This document shows, one piece after another, positions 54,993 through 62,692 of a DNA stretch of 64,000 nt. The notes below the pieces were generated by a model that saw only the letters and a program-made list of their open reading frames with translations, had not been told where the DNA came from and ran no database searches. Each line of letters begins with the position of its first letter. Positions within the stretch are counted from its first letter, which is position 1. The position numbers and the translations under genes are program-made. Where the stretch lies: assembly GCA_003282965.1 (NCBI GenBank), contig QBYF01000002.1, forward strand, positions 1 through 64,000, given 5' to 3'. This DNA comes from Pelagibacteraceae bacterium AG-325-E13. GTDB lineage: Bacteria > Pseudomonadota > Alphaproteobacteria > Pelagibacterales > Pelagibacteraceae.

Positions 54993-55080
54993 TTATTTTT
55001 GTTTAAATTAGATTTTCTATTTAGTAGAGTTTTTAAAGTAAATAATAATATTCATTTAAAAATACAATATAGGAGCAAAA

Positions 55081-55752
55081 ATGTTTTCAAAAGAATTAGG
55101 AGAAAAATTAGATCAATATCACTTGTTAAAACACCCTTTTTATCAAATCTATTGGAATGAAGGTAAATTAAATAGAGAAATTATTAAAGATTACGCTGAA
55201 CAATATTATCAGCACGTGAAAGCATTCCCAAGATACATTAGTGCAACGCATTCAATTTGTGATGATATTGAAAAAAGAAGAATACTTTTAGAAAATTTAC
55301 AAGACGAAGAAAATAAAGATGGAGACCATCCGAAGCTTTGGAAAAATTTTGCTAAAGCAATGGGTGCGGACGAAAAAGAAATTGAAAATGTAAAACAAGA
55401 ATCTTTTACAAAAGAAATGATTAACAATTTTTTTTCTCAAGCTAGAAAATCATATGCCGAGGGATTAGCATCATTATACACTTACGAGAGACAAATACCT
55501 GAGATAGCAGAAACAAAAATACAGGGTCTTAAAAAATTTTATGGAGTAAGCTCAAAAGAAGGTTTAGAATTTTTTGAAGCTCATAAATCTGCTGATGTCA
55601 TCCATAGAGCTGAGTGTGAAAAATTGTTAGACGGTCTTTCTAAAGAAGAACAAATAAAAGCAGAGAAAGCTTCTTTAACAACAGCTAAGTTTCTTTGGAA
55701 CTTTTTAAGTGGTATGACTGCTAAGCACAAATTGGAACAAGTAGCAGCTTAA
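55081..55752 (+). CDS. CADD/PqqC-like diiron oxygenase-fold protein
   Basis: This 223-residue helical protein belongs to the heme-oxygenase-like superfamily with PqqC, TenA and chlamydial CADD. Candidate metal ligands are Glu/His in DEENKDGDHPKLW, Glu in YTYERQIPEIAETK, and the HxxxDxxH motif in EAHKSADVIHRAE. CADD-type proteins make para-aminobenzoate from one of their own tyrosines in Chlamydia, so a folate role is possible. No pqqA-pqqF genes are present, making PQQ synthesis unlikely. AGGAGC precedes the ATG. The role here is inferred. Confidence 0.78.
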   Translation: MFSKELGEKLDQYHLLKHPFYQIYWNEGKLNREIIKDYAEQYYQHVKAFPRYISATHSICDDIEKRRILLENLQDEENKDGDHPKLWKNFAKAMGADEKEIENVKQESFTKEMINNFFSQARKSYAEGLASLYTYERQIPEIAETKIQGLKKFYGVSSKEGLEFFEAHKSADVIHRAECEKLLDGLSKEEQIKAEKASLTTAKFLWNFLSGMTAKHKLEQVAA

Positions 55753-55767
55753 AGTCATTTAATAAAA

Positions 55768-56148
55768 ATGAAGAACGACAATCACGTTTGGGATAACAAA
55801 CTCCCAACGGCACAAATGCTAGGTCGGTGGCAACCTTGGCATGCTGGACATCAGAAACTTTTTGAAGAAATATTAAAAAAAACTGGACAAGTAAACATAA
55901 TGGTTAGAGATGTTAAAGGAGTTGAAGATAATCCATTTGATTTTGAGACAGTAAAAAAGAATATCTTTGTAGCTCTAAAAGATTATAAAAATAGAATTCA
56001 GGTTACTCTAGTTCCAAATATAACTAACATTTGTTATGGAAGAGGAGTTGGTTATAAAATAGAAGAAATAGTTCTAGATGAAAAAACTCAACAGATTTCC
56101 GCAACTAAGATAAGAGAACAGATGAGAAAAGACGGAAAACTGAAATAG
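55768..56148 (+). CDS. Small HxGH-type nucleotidyltransferase
   Basis: This 126-residue protein has the nucleotidyltransferase motifs LGRWQPWHAGHQKLFEEIL (HxGH) and QQISATKIREQM (ISxTxxR). Members transfer AMP or CMP to phosphate acceptors; examples are NMNAT, PPAT and ATP sulfurylase. It is shorter than those enzymes. It lies between the CADD-like gene and aprM. Because APS, AMP and pyrophosphate are the chemistry of the neighbouring AprAB, a role in APS or AMP metabolism is an attractive but unproven idea. Confidence 0.72.
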   Translation: MKNDNHVWDNKLPTAQMLGRWQPWHAGHQKLFEEILKKTGQVNIMVRDVKGVEDNPFDFETVKKNIFVALKDYKNRIQVTLVPNITNICYGRGVGYKIEEIVLDEKTQQISATKIREQMRKDGKLK

Positions 56149-56222
56149 TTGCGAGCCATTCTCACTTGACCTGCTATTAACTCAAATATATAAAATACTT
56201 CGATCGAGGGGATAATAACATT

Positions 56223-57017
56223 ATGTTTTACAACAATCCATTTTCTGGATTAACAGAATTAGTGCCACCATTGGCCATACAAGGATTCACTATTCTTATG
56301 GTTGGTTTAGTAATCCTAGGTACTTTGATGGATATAATTCATAAAAAAAATGTAAAGTATTTTTTCAATAATGCTAAGAAGGCTAAAAAAAATGCTAAAG
56401 TTCAATTATCAACCACTCAAAGAACTTCAGTAATTTTAAAAACAGTTGCACATGACATCGCTACTACTGCTGAATTAGGCAGAGGTAAAAGAAGAGTTGC
56501 GCATGTGCTTGGTATGTATGGCACTATTATTTTTTGGATTACATCAGCATTGTTAATATTTTCATTTCCAACAGCTGGTTCTTCAACACCATCAAGTATA
56601 ACTGTAATGTGGCATGCTGGAGCAATAATTACCTGTCTAGGCGGTTATTGGTTTTGGTTTTTTTTAAGGGTGGACGTGCTCGCTGAAGCACATCCTTGGT
56701 ATAGGATAATACAAGCAGATTTATTTGTTCTAGCTCTTTTGGCTTGTGCAACGTTTGGTTTAGCCTGGTCATTTACTCAATATTCTGGAATGACAGGTTT
56801 AAGCTATCTATTTTTAATTTTATATATTGTTTCAAACCTAATCTTGTTTGGTGGTGTTTATTGGTCTAAATTTGCACACATGTTTTATAAACCTGGAGCA
56901 GCTATTCAAAAGAATTTAGCAGAAGCAGATGGATCTAGAGACAATTTGCCTCCACCAGCTGATGCTCCACAACAGTTTGGGTTGGGTATAAAGAGAGAAC
57001 AACCAAAGCATTATTAG
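56223..57017 (+). CDS. aprM: Adenylylsulfate reductase membrane anchor AprM
   Basis: This 264-residue protein has about five membrane segments with several histidines (KTVAHDIATT, MWHAGAIITC, AEAHPWYR), consistent with a heme-binding quinone-reducing subunit of the Hdr/nitrate-reductase gamma kind. Its place directly upstream of aprB and aprA, as in the aprMBA clusters of SAR11 and some sulfur oxidisers, supports the name. It should pass electrons from AprAB to the quinone pool. GAGG lies before the ATG. Confidence 0.85.
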   Translation: MFYNNPFSGLTELVPPLAIQGFTILMVGLVILGTLMDIIHKKNVKYFFNNAKKAKKNAKVQLSTTQRTSVILKTVAHDIATTAELGRGKRRVAHVLGMYGTIIFWITSALLIFSFPTAGSSTPSSITVMWHAGAIITCLGGYWFWFFLRVDVLAEAHPWYRIIQADLFVLALLACATFGLAWSFTQYSGMTGLSYLFLILYIVSNLILFGGVYWSKFAHMFYKPGAAIQKNLAEADGSRDNLPPPADAPQQFGLGIKREQPKHY

Positions 57018-57057
57018 GATATTTATGTTAATAAAAAATAAAAGGATAAAATAATTT

Positions 57058-57528
57058 ATGTCAACTTTTGTATACATGACGCGATGCGATGGATGCGGAC
57101 ACTGTGTAGATATTTGCCCATCAGATATAATGCATATAGACGAAACTATAAGACGAGCTAAAAATATTGAACCGAATTTTTGTTGGGAATGTTATTCTTG
57201 TGTGAAAGCGTGCCCAAATCACGCGATAGATGTTAGAGGTTATGCAGATTTCGCACCTATGGGCCACAGTGTAAGAGTCAGACGTGAAGAAGAAAAGGGA
57301 ACTATATCTTGGAGAATTAAATTTAGAAATGGTACTGAAAAAAACTTTGTATCTCCAATTACAACTAAACCTTGGGGAAAATTTATTCCTAAACTATCTG
57401 AAGAGGATAAACCTAATCAAGGAGAAATTACTACACAAAGACTTTACACAGAACCAAATGGGCTAAATATCGATGGAGATCTGCCAACAATAAATAAAAA
57501 TACATTTAAAAAAGGTGTTTACTATTAA
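57058..57528 (+). CDS. aprB: Adenylylsulfate reductase beta subunit
   Basis: AprB is the iron-sulfur subunit. The 156 residues contain two [4Fe-4S] motifs: CDGCGHCVDICPSDIM and CWECYSCVKACPNHAI. The C-terminal part wraps round AprA in known structures. The stop shares a base with the aprA ATG. In a sulfite-oxidising direction it carries electrons from AprA to AprM. Confidence 0.94.
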   Translation: MSTFVYMTRCDGCGHCVDICPSDIMHIDETIRRAKNIEPNFCWECYSCVKACPNHAIDVRGYADFAPMGHSVRVRREEEKGTISWRIKFRNGTEKNFVSPITTKPWGKFIPKLSEEDKPNQGEITTQRLYTEPNGLNIDGDLPTINKNTFKKGVYY

Positions 57529-59388
57529 TGGCAAAAATTAAAACACATGTTGAAGAAAGTGATGTTTTAATCATTGGCGGCGGTATGGCCGGTACAGGCG
57601 CAACCTTTGAAGCTAGACATTGGGGAAGAGATTTAAAAATAGTTTGTGTTGAAAAAGCAAATATTGATCGTAGTGGTGCTGTTGCACAAGGCCTTTACGC
57701 AATTAATTGTTACATGGGAATGCAGTGGAATGAAAACCAGCCAGAAGACCATGTTAGATATGCTCGAAATGATTTAATGGGAATGGTCAGAGAAGATTTA
57801 GGCTATGATATGGCCCGTCATGTAGACTCAACTGTACATATGTTTGATGAATGGGGTTTACCTATGATGAAAAATGAAAAAACTGGAAGATATTTAAGAG
57901 AAGGTAAATGGCAAATAATGATCCATGGTGAAAGTTATAAACCAATAGTTGCTGAGGCAGCAAAAAAGTCTGCAGATAAAATTTTTTAATAGAATTATGG
58001 TTACACATCTTTTAATGGATGATGAAAAAGAAAATAGAATTGGTGGAGCAGTTGGATTTAATATGAGGACTGGAGACTACCACGTATTTAAAGCAAAAAC
58101 AGTTATTGTAGCTGCTGGTGGCGCATCACACATATTTAAACCTAGAGCTGTCGGAGAGGGAATGGGAAGAACATGGTACGCCCCATGGAGCAATGGTTCT
58201 GCTTATGCCTTGCCCATTGCAGTTGGTGCAAAGATGACACAAATGGAAAATAGAATTGTTTTATGTAGATTTAAAGATGGTTATGGTCCAGTAGGTGCAT
58301 ATTTTTTACATTTAAAAACTTACACTCAAAATGCTAACGGGGAAAATTATGAGAAGAAATGGTATGATCATACTAAAAATTTAGTTGGTGAATATATTGA
58401 CCATCACCCTACACCTACATGTTTAAGAAATCATGCTTTTATTCAAGAAGTTATGGCAGGCGGGGGACCTATTCAAATGGTAACAAAAGAAGCTTTTCAA
58501 GATCCACACTTAGAAACTGTTGGCTGGGAAAATTTTTTAGGAATGACTGTTGGTCAGGCTGTAGTATGGGCTTCACAAAATATTGATCCAAAATATACAA
58601 ATCCAGAATTAACAACTTCTGAGCCTTATGTAATGGGATCCCATGCAACTTGTTCAGGGGCTTGGGTTAGTGGACCAGAAGATCTTTCGCCTCCAGAATA
58701 TTTCTGGGGTTATAACAGAATGTTAACTGTTGAGGGTCTTTTTGGAGCAGGAGACACAGTTGGAGGAAGCGCTCATAAGTTTTCTTCAGGATCATTTACT
58801 GAAGGACGTCTAGCGGCCAAAGCAGCTTGTAAGTACATAGAAGATAAAAAAGCCGAAGGAATTAAAGTTAGTGAAAAGCAATATACAGACCTTAAAGAGG
58901 TAATTTATAAACCTCTTGAAAATTATACTGTTGGAAGAAATGAAATAACAGGTGGAACTGTCTCTCCAAGTTATATTTCTCCAATTCAAGGACTTCAAAG
59001 ACTTCAAAGAATAATGGATGAATATGTTGGCGGTATAGCAACTAATTATATGACTAATGAAAACATGCTTAACAGAGGGTTAGAGCTATTAAAATGGCTA
59101 GAAGAAGATTTAGAAAATGTTGGAGCTGAAGATTACCATCAATTAATGAGAGCATGGGAATTAAAACACAGAACTATTACTTCTCAGTGTGTAACAGAAC
59201 ATACAAAATTTAGAGAAGAAACGCGTTGGCCAGGATACTATTACAGAGGCGATCACTTAAAACTTGATGATGAAAATTGGCACTGTTTAACAGTTTCTAG
59301 AAGAGATCCTAAAACTAAAGAGTTCACCATGGAAAAGGTTCCTGTTTATCATATTGTAGACGACAAAAAGGAAAAGAAAGCTTCATAA
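57528..59388 (+). CDS. aprA: Adenylylsulfate reductase alpha subunit, frameshifted in this sequence
   Basis: AprA is the FAD catalytic subunit interconverting sulfite plus AMP and APS. The first frame (57528-57989) has the FAD motif DVLIIGGGMAGTGATFEARHWG and ends at TAA; the rest continues in another frame to 59388 with NRIMVTHLLMDDEKE, VVAAGGASHIFKPRA and GAGDTVGGSAHKFSSGSFTEGRLAAKAA. Together they make one full-length AprA of about 619 residues. The join lies at a T6 run (57982-57987): one T fewer gives DKIFNRIMV. A sequence error, a real mutation or +1 slippage are all possible. Confidence 0.9.
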
Positions 59389-59394
59389 ATTTTA

Positions 59395-59745
59395 ATGGAG
59401 TTACTTGAAAAATCCGATAAAGAGATCCAAGAAATAGCCCAACCTATTTGGGATAATCTAGTAAAAACCTCAAACATCAAAGACTATGGTGGCTTTACAA
59501 GAGATTTCTCATCTCAAATGCTTTACGGGGCAAACGAAGTTGAGCTAGGAAAACAATGGGCTAATAACAAATTATTAACCAGTTTATCTGAGAAACAGGA
59601 GTTTTTAGGCTGCATAAGAAGAGCTAAATTTATCACTGTTCTTTACAAACAAACTAGCAACACTATGCCCGGAGAGTTTCTTGGACGATTAGTTCTTGGT
59701 GTTGAAGATGAGTCAGTAAAAATATTTGGAGCAACTATTTACTAG
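59395..59745 (+). CDS. Conserved-looking small protein downstream of aprA
   Basis: This 116-residue soluble protein has an Asn/Gln/Glu-rich N-terminus and KDYGGFTRDFSSQML, then CIRRAKFITVLYKQTSNTMPGEFLGRLVLGVEDESVKIFGATIY. I do not recognise a family. It starts 6 nt after the aprA stop, so it belongs to the apr operon. An accessory role in sulfite oxidation is possible, but unproven. Confidence 0.65.
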   Translation: MELLEKSDKEIQEIAQPIWDNLVKTSNIKDYGGFTRDFSSQMLYGANEVELGKQWANNKLLTSLSEKQEFLGCIRRAKFITVLYKQTSNTMPGEFLGRLVLGVEDESVKIFGATIY

Positions 59746-59807
59746 GTGCGTCAAGTTGTCAAAATATAATTTTTTGAAATATATTAATCATATGTTACAC
59801 CAAATTA

Positions 59808-59942
59808 ATGATCGCATTTAATATTAATCAAAAATTTAAATCAAAATTATTAAATTTCTTTAATATTAAATTATTTCTTCAAATAGGTTTATCAGCATTT
59901 TGGGCAGTGATTCTTACTGGCACCTTCATTAAGTTTTTTTAA
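59808..59942 (+). CDS. Small single-helix membrane protein between apr genes and TauE/SafE
   Basis: An ATG at 59808 opens a 44-codon ORF with a basic N-terminus and a hydrophobic helix (LFLQIGLSAFWAVILTGTFI). It lies in the 276-nt gap after the apr operon and before the TauE/SafE gene. No ribosome-binding site is obvious. Membrane helix and basic head fit a small inner-membrane protein, but the evidence is coding potential only. Confidence 0.4.
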   Translation: MIAFNINQKFKSKLLNFFNIKLFLQIGLSAFWAVILTGTFIKFF

Positions 59943-60021
59943 TTAGATATTTTCAAAAAAACTAAACTTTTAAGGCTTTTCTATTCATTGACATAGTTAT
60001 ATTAGAGGCATACTTAGGTGT

Positions 60022-61155
60022 ATGCTTGAAATTTATCTACCTATAGCACAAGTCAATGTAGATATTTTTTTACTTCTTTTTTTAAGCTTTTCAGTAGGAG
60101 TTTTATCGGGACTATTTGGAGTAGGAGGAGGTTTTTTAATGACTCCATTTTTGATTTTCATGGGAATCCCGCCAGTTTATGCAGTACCTAATGAAGTAAA
60201 TAATATTTTAGCTACTTCAGTATCAGGATCTCTAACTCACTGGTTTAAGAATACATTAGATTACAAAATGGGATTATTAATAGTAAGTGGAGGTGTTGTA
60301 GGAACCCTCTTAGGAATTACTACATTCACATATTTTTCAGAAATTGGAAAAATTAGTTTAATTATTTCTCTATTATATATGTATCTGCTAGCAATCGTTG
60401 GCACTTTAATGATTATCGAAGGAGTAAAAGAAGTAGATCAAGCTAGAAAAAAAATTATAATTAAAAAAAAATTACATGAACATAATTGGTTTCAAGGGCT
60501 TCCATTTAGAACTCGCTTCCCTAAATCAAAATTATACGAAAGTGCTTTAACGCCTATTTTACTTGGTTTAGTAGTCGGATTTGTTGCTGCTATGATGGGA
60601 ATAGGTGGTGCGTTTCTTATGGTTCCAGCTATGATTTATATAGTAGGAATGCCTGTCAAATTAATACCAGGAACCTCTTTATTTGTTACAATTTTTATTA
60701 GCGCTATCGTAACTATACTTCATGCGTTTAATTACGGATCAATTGATCTAACTTTAGTAGTACCACTAATACTTGGATCAATTTTAGGCGTTCAGTTAGG
60801 GCAAAAGTTAGGTCAATACTTAGATAGTTCACATTTAAAAACATTGTTTGCTCTATTACTATGTGCAGTAGCTATTGCCATTGCATATGACTCTTTCTTT
60901 AGAGATAAGACAAATGAAGTTGCGAATAATCAAGTGGTAAGTAACGATTTAAATATTTTTGCAGAATTTACATTAAGATTTTCAAATGAGTCACCTTTAT
61001 TATATGGAGCTTTTGCAATAATTTTAGCTATCACCTTGGGAGCTCTAGCTGCTTGGATGAGAAGATTTATGAGTCCAATTGTTAAAAAATTACTGAGTGA
61101 TTTTAGAAGCAAAAACCAGACTAAAAAAGAAGAAGTTAAATTTCCGGAGAAGTAA
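60022..61155 (+). CDS. TauE/SafE family sulfite/anion exporter
   Basis: This 377-residue protein has eight to ten membrane segments. The two repeats start with GVLSGLFGVGGGFLMTPFLIFMG and GFVAAMMGIGGAFLMVPAMIYIVG, the TauE/SafE signatures. Members export sulfite or sulfoacetate-type anions. The position between the aprMBA operon and suyAB fits removal of sulfite released from sulfonates. Its 3' end lies 4 nt from the convergent suyB. Confidence 0.88.
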   Translation: MLEIYLPIAQVNVDIFLLLFLSFSVGVLSGLFGVGGGFLMTPFLIFMGIPPVYAVPNEVNNILATSVSGSLTHWFKNTLDYKMGLLIVSGGVVGTLLGITTFTYFSEIGKISLIISLLYMYLLAIVGTLMIIEGVKEVDQARKKIIIKKKLHEHNWFQGLPFRTRFPKSKLYESALTPILLGLVVGFVAAMMGIGGAFLMVPAMIYIVGMPVKLIPGTSLFVTIFISAIVTILHAFNYGSIDLTLVVPLILGSILGVQLGQKLGQYLDSSHLKTLFALLLCAVAIAIAYDSFFRDKTNEVANNQVVSNDLNIFAEFTLRFSNESPLLYGAFAIILAITLGALAAWMRRFMSPIVKKLLSDFRSKNQTKKEEVKFPEK

Positions 61156-61159
61156 TAAA

Positions 61160-62326
61160 TTATGCGCTTCTGTAAAGTTTTGTCATAACAAACTCTTTAT
61201 GACCTAAAGCCTCTGCACAAGTCAATCTTCCGTTAGCAACTCTTAACATTGTTTTGATTAATTCATCTCCTGCTTGGGACAAATTCATTTCTCTAGATAA
61301 AATTTTTGAAACATCACAATCTACGTGCTCTTTCATTAATTTTGCTGTTAAAGGATTAGCAGTAAGTTTAACAACTGGCTCGATTGGGTTTCCTATAATG
61401 TTTCCTTGTCCAGTTGGGAATAAATGAATATTAAAACCACCTGCAGCTTGTAAAGTTACACATTCTGCTGCAGCTGATGAAGTATCCATAAAATATAAAC
61501 CTTTACCTTTTTTTGGTTCTTCTGCTGGTTCAAGTACATCAATGAACTTTAAGTTGCCAATCTTTTGAAAGTTTCCAAAAGCTTTCTCTTCTATTGTAGT
61601 TAATCCACCAGCTATATTACCAGCTGTTGGTTGACTTTCGGAAAGATCATCAGTTGCTTCTTTTAGAATAAAATCATTGTATGAAGTCCATGTTTTCATA
61701 AACTTGTCTTTTGCTTCTTGCGTTGCGCCTCTAGCCGAGCATACTGTCTCTGCACCAGTCAATTCAGAGGTTTCTCCAAAACATAGATGCACACCAAAAG
61801 GTTCTAATTTTTCCATCAAATTTCCGACTGTTGGATTTGAAGCTAATCCCGATGTAGTATCTGACTCTCCGCATTTAACAGATATCCATAAATCACTTAG
61901 CGGACACTCTTCTCTCTGTTTTTCAGAAGCCCATTGAGAATATTCTTGAGCTTTTTTAGAAGCTTTCATAATTGTACCAATATCACCTGTTCTTTCTATG
62001 TGAAAGCCTTCTACTGGTTTCCCAGTTTTAGCAATTTCATCTACGATTCTTTTTGTCCATTTAGGCTCTATCCCAATAACTATGACTGCAGCTACATTTG
62101 GATTTTTTCCAGTTCCAATCATTGTTCTAAAATGTAATTCAAGATCGGCGCCGAATTGTAATCTTCCGTAAGAGTGGGGTAAAGCAATAGTTCCTTTTAT
62201 ATTATTTGCTACAGCTTCTGCACATGCGTTTGAAATATCATCAACTGGAAGAATTATTACGTGGTTTCTTGTTCCAGCTCTGCCATTCTCTCTTTTGTAA
62301 CCTAAAAAACTTTTTGGAATTTCCAT
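61160..62326 (-). CDS. suyB: Sulfolactate sulfo-lyase beta subunit (UxaA/altronate dehydratase family)
   Basis: This 388-residue protein has the UxaA-family core: [25 protein letters not shown], then [27 protein letters not shown] and [21 protein letters not shown]. With the 95-residue SAF-domain protein encoded 4 nt upstream it matches SuyAB, which cleaves sulfolactate to pyruvate and sulfite. Altronate/galactarate dehydratases share the fold, but the separate small subunit and the adjacent xsc favour SuyB. Cys residues in [10 protein letters not shown] and elsewhere could bind metal. Confidence 0.88.
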   Translation of the reverse strand: MEIPKSFLGYKRENGRAGTRNHVIILPVDDISNACAEAVANNIKGTIALPHSYGRLQFGADLELHFRTMIGTGKNPNVAAVIVIGIEPKWTKRIVDEIAKTGKPVEGFHIERTGDIGTIMKASKKAQEYSQWASEKQREECPLSDLWISVKCGESDTTSGLASNPTVGNLMEKLEPFGVHLCFGETSELTGAETVCSARGATQEAKDKFMKTWTSYNDFILKEATDDLSESQPTAGNIAGGLTTIEEKAFGNFQKIGNLKFIDVLEPAEEPKKGKGLYFMDTSSAAAECVTLQAAGGFNIHLFPTGQGNIIGNPIEPVVKLTANPLTAKLMKEHVDCDVSKILSREMNLSQAGDELIKTMLRVANGRLTCAEALGHKEFVMTKLYRSA

Positions 62327-62330
62327 TAAA

Positions 62331-62618
62331 TTACCATTTCTTTGTTTTCACATTATGAACATGAACGTGTTCACCTTTTTTTATTGATTTAACGACTTTA
62401 CCTATATCGTGTCCATATTTTAAAATTGTATCACCTTCTTTTAGATCTTTGAGTGCAATTTTGTGACCTAATGGAACTTCATTTGTAGAACTGACTTTGA
62501 CGGTTTTGTCATTTTCCATTATCCAAGCACTGCAATTTTGACCTTTTTTGGTTTTTTCTATTACGACAACTCCAACGTTATCTTTTTCGTCGTGAATAAT
62601 AAGGTCTGGCTGTGACAT
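62331..62618 (-). CDS. suyA: Sulfolactate sulfo-lyase alpha subunit
   Basis: This 95-residue SAF-like domain protein has [40 protein letters not shown] and the C-terminal [12 protein letters not shown], the SuyA pattern. It precedes suyB by 4 nt, so the two subunits are cotranscribed. Its start is 74 nt from the divergent xsc ATG, so both operons may share regulation. Confidence 0.88.
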   Translation of the reverse strand: MSQPDLIIHDEKDNVGVVVIEKTKKGQNCSAWIMENDKTVKVSSTNEVPLGHKIALKDLKEGDTILKYGHDIGKVVKSIKKGEHVHVHNVKTKKW

Positions 62619-62692
62619 AAAATATTTAATGGATATAGACTAAATTTTGATATATTTAAAGGAAGTTTTTTTATAATTTTTAAAGGAATTCT

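Noticed and set aside
57528..57989. aprA first segment as a separate short gene
   Set aside because: Its end runs straight into the second frame at the expected point of AprA; the two parts complete one protein.
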